DNA of 7,944 nt, taken from NCBI GenBank assembly GCA_947454285.1, contig CANGJO010000044.1, positions 1-7,944 on the forward strand, given 5' to 3'. A program made the translations under genes and the position numbers. The stretch is from Microbacteriaceae bacterium (lineage in GTDB: Bacteria > Actinomycetota > Actinomycetes > Actinomycetales > Microbacteriaceae). Numbering within the stretch: position 1 is the first letter of the stretch; each line of letters begins with the position of its first letter. Shown here one piece after another: positions 1 to 6,120 of this stretch. The notes below the pieces were generated by a model, which did not search any database, was not told the origin of the DNA, and saw nothing but the letters and a program-made list of their open reading frames with translations.

Positions 1-1221
1 CTAAGCGCCTTTGCCCTACTTTTCCTTGGTGGCATTGACCTACTTGCTCAGGGCTTTCCAGCTCTAATCACTACGGCAATTTTGGCGGTGGCCATTCTGT
101 TTGCCGCTCAAATTCCTGCAATTAGTATTTCGCTGACTGTGATTGGCACGGCTGTTGAAATCTGGTTAGGGCTGTCTCCGGTTGCCGGCGGCATGAGTGC
201 TGCCATGGCCTTGTTTCTAACAGCAGCTTTCGCGAGCAGAATTTGGTACTCAATCTGCCTTTCGGTCACGATCGTGGTTGGTCTTGTGGTTGCCTGGGCT
301 AATACTTTTGGTCTGCCACTTGGCTCCGAAATCTATGGTCTAGCTTTTCAATCTGAGGTTGCAAAAACATCGGCGTTCCTGGTTTTGAGTTTGCTGGTAG
401 GCGCGGGCAACATTCTTTTTTGGTTGTTGGGCCGTTTGGCTATTACCTATGAGGTTTACGTTGGAACAGAATTTGACCGTGCGCTTTCTGCTGACACTCA
501 GGCAAAGCTCTCGCTTGAAGTTGCCGAGCAAAACGAACGATTTGAAATCGCACGTGACATTAACGAGCTAATCATTCAAAAGGTCACGGCAGTTATTTCG
601 CAGGCTGAGGGCGGTTCTTATGCGGCCAAGGCCGATCCAAGTTCTGCGCTTCGATCTCTTGAGCGCGTTGCTGCAAGTGCACGTGCTGCTCACACAGAGT
701 TGCGCCGCCTGTTTGACATGTTAAACAAGACCCACAGCGTTTCGGCAGCCCCACCGGGAATAGAAGAACTGCAAAATCTTGCAATTACCTATCGTGAATT
801 TGGCTACAACGTTTCGATTACTCACGAGGGTCCACGTTTTGAAATTGCCGAGGGCGCTGGGCTTGCGATTTATCGAATCGTGTTTGACTCTTTGGAAAAC
901 GTTAAGCTGCACTGCATTGTTGGTACCGATGTTTCTATTGCATTCTCTTGGGTCGAAGAGGGTCTTCAAGTTTTGATTAAAGACAATGGCGTTGAATCCA
1001 TGCGCCGCAGTCAGGTAAGCCTTGACGTTGAGGACGCTGGCTACACAGCTGAAGACGACGCTCGTTCACTTGTCGAAACAATCAAGGGCGCAGGACTTAC
1101 CGCAATGCGTGAACGCGCATCACTCTACGGTGGAGGAATCGAAGCAACTCGCGTTCCAGGTGTTGGATTCACAGTCTCAGCAATCTTCCCGCACCTGCGT
1201 TCTCTGGCCGGCAAGAAATAG
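1..1221 (+). CDS. Degenerate NarL-type membrane sensor histidine kinase, 5' end cut by window
   Basis: The frame is open from base 1, so the gene starts upstream; the TTG at 82 is internal to a hydrophobic stretch. Residues are numbered from that TTG. About five hydrophobic segments come first (to about residue 122), then a charged linker, then a HisKA_3-like dimerisation helix (about 150-215), then an HATPase domain (about 255-372). The N box has N273, the G1 box is D301-N-G303, and the G2 region is G336-A-G-L followed by MRER, so ATP binding is plausible. The H box should read IARELHD-like but reads I156-A-R-D-I-N161-E162: the phospho-acceptor His is Asn and the following Asp is Glu, while the phosphatase-type Gln (Q166) remains. 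In the family this His is autophosphorylated and passes phosphate to the regulator, so I infer a kinase-dead sensor, perhaps a phosphatase or ligand-responsive partner. It ends 2 bases before the response regulator gene. Confidence 0.85.
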   Translation, partial: LSAFALLFLGGIDLLAQGFPALITTAILAVAILFAAQIPAISISLTVIGTAVEIWLGLSPVAGGMSAAMALFLTAAFASRIWYSICLSVTIVVGLVVAWANTFGLPLGSEIYGLAFQSEVAKTSAFLVLSLLVGAGNILFWLLGRLAITYEVYVGTEFDRALSADTQAKLSLEVAEQNERFEIARDINELIIQKVTAVISQAEGGSYAAKADPSSALRSLERVAASARAAHTELRRLFDMLNKTHSVSAAPPGIEELQNLAITYREFGYNVSITHEGPRFEIAEGAGLAIYRIVFDSLENVKLHCIVGTDVSIAFSWVEEGLQVLIKDNGVESMRRSQVSLDVEDAGYTAEDDARSLVETIKGAGLTAMRERASLYGGGIEATRVPGVGFTVSAIFPHLRSLAGKK

Positions 1222-1223
1222 CC

Positions 1224-1898
1224 ATGGCTGAAGTTCTGCGCATTGGGCTCATTGATGCTGATGTCGACATTCGTTTTGGCAGGCGCATGGTGATTGATTC
1301 CCAGCCTGACTGCAAAGTGGTCTTCGAAGAAGAAAATGCTGCAGATGCGCTGGTACGTGCGCCAGAAGCACTGATTGACGTCTTAGTAATAGATCACCGT
1401 GTACGTGGACTAGATGGAATTGCTTTGGTTGAGAAACTGATTCCGCTTTATCACGAGGCAAGTTCAGACGTGCCCTCAATTATTTTGACCGGCCCTTACT
1501 TCAGCTACGAGCTGCTGCTGGCCAGCATTGCGGCCGGTGCCACCGACCTAGTCACACTGGACTCCGAGTCTGGCGAACTACTAAAGGCTATTCGCAGCTG
1601 TGCTGCAAGCGAAGACGTTCTAGATTTCGACTCTCTGCGCAGTCTGGTTAGCCGAACCAAGGGTGTGGAGTTTGACGTGCCAGATATCTTGGTAAAGCTG
1701 GGAACCCTTGATGAAAAGGAAGCGGCAACCCTAGAGCAGTTCAAGTCTGGCTTGGATGACGACGCAATCGCCAGGGCAATTGATGTGCCCAAGTATCGAG
1801 TTCGCCAGGCCATGAAGTCGATTCTGGCCAAGTGTTCACTTGCTACCAGAGCGCAACTATTTTTGGCGATCAATGCTGCGGATGGAAAAAATGGCTAA
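1224..1898 (+). CDS. Atypical NarL/LuxR-family response regulator
   Basis: This is a 224-residue protein with an N-terminal receiver (about 5-125) and a C-terminal LuxR-like helix-turn-helix (about 158-218), the usual length and layout of NarL-type regulators. The acceptor Asp is kept (D57 in VLVIDHRVRG), as is the switch Thr (T89 in IILTG). The acidic pocket normally reads Asp-Asp but is D11-A12. The conserved Lys after the GA-x-G motif is L112 (GATDLVTLD). The HTH is recognisable from LDEKEAATLEQFKSGLDDD followed by AIARAIDV and a recognition helix about 190-204, though divergent from the GTVKNH-type consensus. It follows the sensor gene by 2 bases and overlaps azlC by 8 bases, so the sensor is its likely partner and azlCD may be a target or a co-regulated function. 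Phosphorylation may be weak or absent; this is inference. ATG at 1224 is the only sensible start. Confidence 0.85.
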   Translation: MAEVLRIGLIDADVDIRFGRRMVIDSQPDCKVVFEEENAADALVRAPEALIDVLVIDHRVRGLDGIALVEKLIPLYHEASSDVPSIILTGPYFSYELLLASIAAGATDLVTLDSESGELLKAIRSCAASEDVLDFDSLRSLVSRTKGVEFDVPDILVKLGTLDEKEAATLEQFKSGLDDDAIARAIDVPKYRVRQAMKSILAKCSLATRAQLFLAINAADGKNG

Positions 1899-2607
1899 GC
1901 AATCATCAGTTACTTCCATCTCTATTGGCGTTGGTCTGGCGACCGGGCTCTATGGCATCTCCTTCGGTGCGCTATCGGTTGCGGCAGGTTTAGATATTTG
2001 GCAAACCCAGGTGCTGAGCCTGCTTATGTTTAGCGGTGGCTCACAGTTCGCCTTCGTTGGTGTGATCGCAGCTGCCGGTGGCGCCGGAGTTGGCACCGCC
2101 GGGGTAGGGGCAGCGATTATTTCTGCTTGGTTGCTTGGTATTCGAAACGGTTTCTATGCAGTTCGACTTGCGCCAATTCTGAATCGCGTTGGACTTGGCA
2201 AGTTAGTGCCGGCAATGTTGACCATCGATGAATCAACAGCAGTATCAACCTCTCAAGCCGAGCATGAAAATCAGGTTCGCGGATTTTGGTTAACCGGGGC
2301 GGCAGTTTTTGTTTTTTGGAATTTGATGACACTTGCCGGCGCAATCCTTGGCGATGCTCTTGGTGACCCGTCTAAGTGGGGGCTCGATGCCGCAGCCGCA
2401 GCCGCATTCCTTGGTTTGCTGTGGCCGCGCCTGAAAGAACGACAGGCAGTTGCAGTTGCCGCCGCTGCGCTGATTATTGCTACTGCTGCAACCCCATTCC
2501 TATCTGCCGGTGTGCCGGTGTTGCTTGCCGGTGTAGCCGCAGTTGCTGTTGGGTTGTTCAACTGGTTCGCCAATAAATCTGAAAATGGAACCGGAGCCAA
2601 CGCATGA
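1891..2607 (+). CDS. azlC: AzlC family branched-chain amino acid exporter, large subunit
   Basis: This is a 238-residue inner-membrane protein. The N-terminal region (YGISFGALSVAAGLDIWQ, then LLMFSGGSQFAFVGV) matches the conserved AzlC signature, and about six to seven hydrophobic segments follow. In Bacillus and Corynebacterium (BrnF), AzlC-type proteins pair with a small AzlD/BrnE subunit to export branched-chain amino acids, and methionine in Corynebacterium. I place the start at ATG 1891, preceded by GGATGGAAAAA; in-frame ATGs at 1882 and 1840 would extend the protein with a charged, non-membrane leader lying over the regulator gene. The start overlaps the regulator stop by 8 bases (ATGGCTAA) and the stop overlaps azlD by 4, indicating coupled translation. 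A run of six alanines is encoded by three copies of GCCGCA at 2389-2406. The substrate is assigned by family only. Confidence 0.9.
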   Translation: MAKQSSVTSISIGVGLATGLYGISFGALSVAAGLDIWQTQVLSLLMFSGGSQFAFVGVIAAAGGAGVGTAGVGAAIISAWLLGIRNGFYAVRLAPILNRVGLGKLVPAMLTIDESTAVSTSQAEHENQVRGFWLTGAAVFVFWNLMTLAGAILGDALGDPSKWGLDAAAAAAFLGLLWPRLKERQAVAVAAAALIIATAATPFLSAGVPVLLAGVAAVAVGLFNWFANKSENGTGANA

Positions 2608-2915
2608 GTCTCTGGTTAGGAATTCTGTTGGCGAGCGCGGCGGTTTACTCGTGGAAAATTTTGGGATTCATGGTTCCAAGTTCAGTATTGCAGCACCCAA
2701 CCATCTCACGAATCGCGAATCTACTGACCGTTGCACTGTTGTCTGCGTTGCTGGGCGTTCAGGGATTGACCGGGGGTGGCGAGATTCACTTTGATGCGCG
2801 AATTCCGGCTCTAGGTGTAGCTGCTATCTTGCTTTACTTCAGGGCACCATTCGTGGTGATGGTTGCGGCTTCCGCGCTTGTCGCAGCGCTGCTCAGACTA
2901 TTTTTTGGCGGCTAG
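2604..2915 (+). CDS. azlD: AzlD family branched-chain amino acid exporter, small subunit
   Basis: This is a 103-residue protein with about four hydrophobic segments (roughly 1-14, 38-55, 68-80 and 85-100), typical of the small AzlD/BrnE partner. The start ATG shares four bases with the azlC stop (ATGA), the standard arrangement of this two-subunit exporter. A conserved-looking middle section (VPSSVLQHPTISRIANLLTV) corresponds to the AzlD region with Leu/His/Pro before the central helices. It would form a membrane complex with AzlC that expels excess branched-chain amino acids or related compounds. It is the last gene of the cluster: the next gene is convergent and its stop lies only 20 bases away. 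I see no clear hairpin terminator in those 20 bases, so transcripts probably overlap the def 3' end. Confidence 0.88.
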   Translation: MSLWLGILLASAAVYSWKILGFMVPSSVLQHPTISRIANLLTVALLSALLGVQGLTGGGEIHFDARIPALGVAAILLYFRAPFVVMVAASALVAALLRLFFGG

Positions 2916-2935
2916 CTAAAACGCACCAAAGCAAA

Positions 2936-3502
2936 CTAGGCCTCTAGGTTGTCTTTACCTGGTAGCCAAGTTAGCCCAGGCGTACCCCAGCCGTTGTCGG
3001 CAATGATGTCACTGGAAATTTCTTTCCACGGCTCTGCCAATCGATCAACGTAAAGCAAGCCATCAAGGTGATCAAATTCGTGTTGGAAGATACGCGCAAA
3101 CCAGCCATCGGCTTCAATGCGAATTGGTTTTTTATCTAGGTCAACACCGCTGACCACCACGTGCTCTGCGCGCTTCAGTGGAAAGCGCTCACCCGGCACC
3201 GATAGACATCCTTCGATCTCCGTGTCTTCATCTGCGGGCTCATCAACAATCGGTCCAACTTCAAGCTTTGGATTAATGATTACCCCGCGTCGTTCGTTGC
3301 CTTCGTCATCTGCGTAGTCATAGGTAAAAATGCGCAAACCAACACCGATTTGTGGTGCAGCTAGTCCAACTCCAGGAGCTTTGTCCATGGTCTCGTACAT
3401 GTCGGCAACCAGCTGGCGAAGCTCTTCATCGAAGACTTCAACTTCGCGGGCGCGGCTGTGAAGCACCGGTTCGCCGGTGATGCAGATGGGTCTAATGGTC
3501 AT
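2936..3502 (-). CDS. def: Peptide deformylase
   Basis: This is a 188-residue cytoplasmic metalloenzyme that removes the formyl group from the N-terminal Met of new proteins. All three family motifs are intact: motif I G44-V-G-L-A-A-P-Q51 with I52-G53, motif II E97-G-C99-L-S101, and motif III H141-E142-F-D-H145. C99, H141 and H145 are the metal ligands and E142 the catalytic acid. The C-terminal extension after the HEFDH helix (EPWKEISSDII, then a Gly/Trp-rich end) is typical of actinobacterial deformylases. The ATG at 3502 has no Shine-Dalgarno-like sequence in front, but a TANNNT box ends 6 bases upstream of the A, so a leaderless mRNA is likely. The gene is convergent with azlD and divergent from the DMT transporter. 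No fmt gene is visible nearby. Confidence 0.97.
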   Translation of the reverse strand: MTIRPICITGEPVLHSRAREVEVFDEELRQLVADMYETMDKAPGVGLAAPQIGVGLRIFTYDYADDEGNERRGVIINPKLEVGPIVDEPADEDTEIEGCLSVPGERFPLKRAEHVVVSGVDLDKKPIRIEADGWFARIFQHEFDHLDGLLYVDRLAEPWKEISSDIIADNGWGTPGLTWLPGKDNLEA

Positions 3503-3504
3503 TA

Positions 3505-3516
3505 GGTAAATTTACC
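3505..3516. repeat. 12-base perfect palindrome in the def/transporter divergent spacer
   Basis: GGTAAATTTACC is its own reverse complement and covers the putative def -10 box, 2 bases from the start codon. It could be a repressor operator for def or simply the symmetric context of an AT-rich -10. No second copy is seen elsewhere in the window. Confidence 0.5.
3509..3514 (-). promoter_or_regulatory. Candidate -10 box for leaderless def mRNA
   Basis: Read on the minus strand the bases are TAAATT, matching the actinobacterial TANNNT pattern. Six bases separate the last T from the A of the def ATG, which places the expected transcription start at or next to the start codon. No purine-rich ribosome binding site lies between them. 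No convincing -35 is seen 16-18 bases further up. The box lies inside the palindrome 3505-3516. Confidence 0.45.
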
Positions 3517-3550
3517 GCCTAGCCTGCCCGCATTCAGGTAGCCAGCGGGA

Positions 3551-3556
3551 TATAGT
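3551..3556 (+). promoter_or_regulatory. Candidate -10 box for the DMT transporter gene
   Basis: TATAGT is close to TATAAT and fits TANNNT. It lies 3 bases before the ATG at 3560 and 9 before the in-frame ATG at 3566. If it is used, the transcript would begin at about 3563-3566, favouring the second ATG as a leaderless start. No clear -35 is present. Confidence 0.4.
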
Positions 3557-3559
3557 CGA

Positions 3560-4513
3560 ATGGATATGTTGTTTAGCGAAGCAAACCAAATGTTGGCCTA
3601 TGGGCCAGGCGTTGATGCTCGCGCTTTGGCGATTCTTCTGGCCGTCTTGGCCGCGGTTGCCCTTGCTTTTGGGGCGCAATTTCAAAACGACGCGGTCTCT
3701 GATAAGAGTGCAGTTTCAGAAAAGAAGCCAGGCAAGATTGGTCGCGGTTCGCTTTCGATCAAACAACTCTTCTCGCTTTTGATCAAACCAAAGTGGCTTA
3801 GTGGCACAGCATTTATGGCGCTTGGCATTGGTTTGCAGCTTGTCGCACTTTCGCTTGCGCCGCTGATTGTGGTTCAACCAGTTGGTGCAATTGCTTTGGT
3901 GATCACCTCACTGCTTAACGCACGAGTGACCAAGACCAGACTCAATCGTGGCACTATCGTCGCAATCTCACTTTGCACACTTGGTATCGCCGCCTTTGTT
4001 GCAATGGCCTCGGGTGTAGCTAACGAGAGCGTGCTAAACGACGATCGTCTTCGTGAAGTGCTTGGCGTGCTTGGCGTGATTCTCGTGATCTTCACAGTCT
4101 TGTTTTTCACCCTGGGTCGTCAGGCCAAGGCGCTTACCTACGTGATTGGTGCCGGGGTGCTCTACGGGTTCGTAGCCACTCTGGCCAAGGTGGTAATTCA
4201 GCGCATCTACCAAACCCAATTTGAATGGTTAACGGTTTTTTGCCTCGTGGCGCTTATCGGTGCTGTTTCTTTGGGTAGTTGGTTCGTGCAGAACGCCTAT
4301 TCTTCTGGCCCACCTGATTTGGTGATTGCCGGTTTGACCGTGATTGACCCGCTCGTAGCGGTGAGCATTGGTATCGTCATCCTGGGAGAGGCCACCTCAG
4401 CGAATCTTCCGGTGATTTTGGGCTTTGGTTTGAGCGCGATTGTGGCTGTTATTGGCGTAATTCTTCTGTCGAAGGTACATCCTGAGCTCACCCTCAAGCC
4501 GGCCAAGGGGTAA
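3560..4513 (+). CDS. DMT-superfamily (NIPA-like) membrane transporter
   Basis: This is a 317-residue integral membrane protein with about nine hydrophobic helices: roughly residues 22-42, 79-98, 100-119, 129-150, 168-187, 192-211, 223-243, 254-274 and 282-303. A basic, serine-rich cytoplasmic-type loop (about 47-75) separates helix 1 from helix 2. The pair GIGLQLVALSLAPLIVVQP and the late segment DLVIAGLTVIDPLVAVSIGI resemble the drug/metabolite transporter fold, particularly NIPA-type proteins, for which magnesium transport is reported in eukaryotes. The bacterial substrate is unknown and I assign none. ATG 3560 has only a weak GGGA 9 bases upstream; ATG 3566 is an alternative two codons later and would suit a leaderless transcript. 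The gene is divergent from def and 51 bases ahead of the glycosyltransferase, so the two may share a transcript. Confidence 0.85.
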   Translation: MDMLFSEANQMLAYGPGVDARALAILLAVLAAVALAFGAQFQNDAVSDKSAVSEKKPGKIGRGSLSIKQLFSLLIKPKWLSGTAFMALGIGLQLVALSLAPLIVVQPVGAIALVITSLLNARVTKTRLNRGTIVAISLCTLGIAAFVAMASGVANESVLNDDRLREVLGVLGVILVIFTVLFFTLGRQAKALTYVIGAGVLYGFVATLAKVVIQRIYQTQFEWLTVFCLVALIGAVSLGSWFVQNAYSSGPPDLVIAGLTVIDPLVAVSIGIVILGEATSANLPVILGFGLSAIVAVIGVILLSKVHPELTLKPAKG

Positions 4514-4516
4514 AAT
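4511..4516 (+). promoter_or_regulatory. Candidate -10 box before the glycosyltransferase gene
   Basis: TAAAAT overlaps the transporter stop codon and differs from TATAAT at one base. A start about 6-7 bases downstream would be near 4523, exactly where an inverted repeat begins. No -35 is evident, so support is only the hexamer and its position. Confidence 0.3.
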
Positions 4517-4522
4517 CTAGGT

Positions 4523-4538
4523 ATTGGGCTATCCCAAT
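4523..4538. repeat. Inverted repeat ahead of the glycosyltransferase gene
   Basis: ATTGGG and CCCAAT flank a 4-base spacer (CTAT), a perfect 6-bp dyad. As RNA it would form a small hairpin at the 5' end of the glycosyltransferase message or act as a weak terminator for the transporter gene, although no T run follows. As DNA it could be an operator just downstream of the -10 candidate at 4511. Confidence 0.45.
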
Positions 4539-4551
4539 CGTTCCCCCTTAA

Positions 4552-4557
4552 AAAAGG
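4552..4557 (+). promoter_or_regulatory. Ribosome binding site that supports the TTG start at 4565
   Basis: AAAAGG lies 7 bases before TTG 4565, an acceptable spacing. No such sequence precedes the alternative in-frame GTG at 4586. The AAGG (4554-4557) can pair with CCTT at 4546-4549 across a 4-base A loop, a weak 4-bp stem. Confidence 0.55.
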
Positions 4558-4564
4558 CTCAGTC

Positions 4565-6028
4565 TTGACCCCTGCTACAACCCCTGTGGCCAATAAGCCA
4601 CTAACCATCGTGATTGGCTGCGATACCTTCCCGCCAGACATTAATGGTGCGGCTCGTTTTGCCGAGCGCCTAGCCGGTGGTTTGGCTCGTCACGGTCACG
4701 ACGTTCACATCGTTGCCGCAGCCTACGACAGCAACCACGGATCGTTCACTGAGATCCACGATGGTCAGGCGTTGACCGTGCACCGCATCAAGAGTTTCCG
4801 CATTCCGCAGCACAAGACTTTGCGTTACGTTTGGCCATTTACTTTGAAGGCCAAGACCGATGAAATTCTGCGCAAGGTCAAGCCAGACGCGGTACACATT
4901 CAGTCGCACCTAATCATGGGTCGCTACCTGGTGAAGAGTGCCAAGCAGCAGGGCATTCGACTGCTGGCAACCAACCACATCATGCCAGAGAACTTAATTC
5001 AGTACTCCGTGATCATTCCAAAGTTCTTTGAAAAGACCGCGATGAAGATGGCCTGGGCCGATGCTGGGCGAGTGCTCAAGCAGGTTGACTTCATCACCAC
5101 ACCAACTCGTCGTGCTGCAGAGTTGCTTGAAGCTGCTGCCGGAGTAAACGACGTGCTGGCGATCAGTTGCGGTATCGATGCCTCTAAATTTGCCAATGCC
5201 ACGCCAACCACAAACGAGACTCCAAGAATCTTGTTCCTTGGCCGCCTGGACTATGAGAAGCACATTCACAACCTGTTGAAGGCTGTGGCCATGCTGCCAA
5301 AGAAGTTGAACACTCAGGTTGAAATTGTGGGTGATGGTGGCGAGCGTAAACATCTAGAAGATCTTGCATTGGAACTTGGTATTGCCAAGCAGGTTAAGTT
5401 CCTTGGTCACATCACCGAAGAAGAACTTCCAAAGGCATACGAGCGTGCAACCGTTTTTGCAATGCCTTCTATTGCCGAGCTTCAGAGTATTGCCACCATG
5501 GAGGCCATGGCTTCTGGTCGACCGGTAGTAGCTGCGAATGCGATGGCTCTGCCGCACCTGGTGCACGATGGCGACAACGGTTACCTTTTTGAACCAGACG
5601 ACGTGCAGCAGTTCGCTGACCGCCTAAAGAAAATTCTTACCGCCGATCAGGTAGAACTTGATCGTTTGTCAGAAAACTCACTGCACCTTATTCAGTCGCA
5701 CGATATCGAACGCACGCTCTCCATCTTTGAGGGACTGTACCGCGGCGACCAGGAATCAGATCGCACCTCTGACGACAACAGCGAGACCTACACCCAGGCC
5801 ATCGGTGTTCTTCCAGAGCCGCTGCACAATCGCGTGGTTGAACTGCGTGAGCGCGCCAAGGCACTGCGTGAGGCGGCTGCCGATCTTCGTGGTGAGGTAG
5901 TTGATGAAGTAAGAGAAAAGCTTGAGGATCTTCGCGAAGAAGTTAAGAAGTCCGCAAAGAAAACTGCAACCAAGGCTAAGAAAGTTGTCAAGAACGCCAC
6001 CGAGCGTCTCAAAAACGACGAGGATTAG
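4565..6028 (+). CDS. GT4-family glycosyltransferase with charged helical C-terminal tail
   Basis: This is a 487-residue GT-B fold enzyme. The N-terminal domain starts at about residue 13 with TIVIGCDTFPPDINGAA, the usual acceptor-domain opening with a Gly-rich loop. The C-terminal nucleotide-sugar domain has G226-R227-L-D-Y-E-K232 (phosphate-binding Arg and Lys), VEIVGDGGE at 252-260, and the EX7E motif E305/E313 in AELQSIATMEAMASGRP. These features fit retaining GT4 enzymes such as the mannosyl- or glucosyltransferases of lipid and cell-envelope synthesis; donor and acceptor cannot be read from sequence. After the catalytic part (to about 392) comes a polar linker and then, at about 420-487, an Arg/Glu heptad-like helix passing into a Lys/Ala-rich helix. 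Such a tail is not part of the GT4 core. Start is TTG 4565, supported by AAAAGG. The tRNA follows 14 bases after the stop. Confidence 0.9.
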   Translation: MTPATTPVANKPLTIVIGCDTFPPDINGAARFAERLAGGLARHGHDVHIVAAAYDSNHGSFTEIHDGQALTVHRIKSFRIPQHKTLRYVWPFTLKAKTDEILRKVKPDAVHIQSHLIMGRYLVKSAKQQGIRLLATNHIMPENLIQYSVIIPKFFEKTAMKMAWADAGRVLKQVDFITTPTRRAAELLEAAAGVNDVLAISCGIDASKFANATPTTNETPRILFLGRLDYEKHIHNLLKAVAMLPKKLNTQVEIVGDGGERKHLEDLALELGIAKQVKFLGHITEEELPKAYERATVFAMPSIAELQSIATMEAMASGRPVVAANAMALPHLVHDGDNGYLFEPDDVQQFADRLKKILTADQVELDRLSENSLHLIQSHDIERTLSIFEGLYRGDQESDRTSDDNSETYTQAIGVLPEPLHNRVVELRERAKALREAAADLRGEVVDEVREKLEDLREEVKKSAKKTATKAKKVVKNATERLKNDED

Positions 6029-6042
6029 TCAGGAAGCAGCTG

Positions 6043-6116
6043 GGGGAGTTAGCTCAGCCGGTTAGAGCAGCGGACTCATAATCCGTCGGTCACGGGTTCA
6101 AGTCCCGTACTCCCCA
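6043..6116 (+). tRNA. tRNA with CAU anticodon (elongator Met, or Ile2 if lysidine-modified)
   Basis: A 74-base cloverleaf fits fully. The acceptor is GGGGAGT with ACTCCCC, the D stem GCTC/GAGC, the anticodon stem GCGGA/TCCGT with loop CTCATAA (anticodon at 6077-6079), the variable loop CGGTC, the T stem ACGGG/CCCGT with loop TTCAAGT, and the discriminator is A6116. CCA is not encoded and must be added by tRNA nucleotidyltransferase. It is not the initiator: the first pair is G-C rather than a C/A mismatch, and the anticodon stem lacks three consecutive G-C pairs next to the loop. Elongator Met and Ile2 share this anticodon and cannot be separated with certainty here. Only 14 bases separate it from the preceding stop codon, so its promoter lies inside the glycosyltransferase gene or it is cotranscribed. 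Confidence 0.96.
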
Positions 6117-6120
6117 CTCG

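Noticed and set aside
82..84. TTG as the start of the sensor gene
   Set aside because: The frame is open back to base 1 and the 27 codons before it encode a hydrophobic, membrane-like stretch, so the gene begins outside the window.
1505..1873. 122-codon reading frame on the minus strand
   Set aside because: It is fully antisense to the regulator gene, serine-rich low-complexity in translation, and has no recognisable family or start signal.
1840..1890. Longer azlC starting at ATG 1840 (or 1882)
   Set aside because: The extension is charged, unlike AzlC N-termini, and runs deep into the regulator gene; ATG 1891 has better spacing to GGATGGA.
2389..2406. Three copies of GCCGCA as a phase-variation repeat
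   Set aside because: Six-base units keep the frame, the run is short, and alanine runs are common in membrane proteins.
2271..2600. 109-codon reading frame on the minus strand
   Set aside because: It is antisense to azlC; its Ala/Thr-rich composition reflects the GC-rich alanine codons of azlC.
4586..4588. GTG as start of the glycosyltransferase
   Set aside because: There is no ribosome binding site before it, while TTG 4565 has AAAAGG at good spacing.
5985..5990. TTGTCA as -35 of a tRNA promoter inside the glycosyltransferase gene
   Set aside because: It matches TTGACA at five of six bases, but only weak hexamers (CTCAAA or TCAAAA) stand at the -10 distance, so support is too thin.
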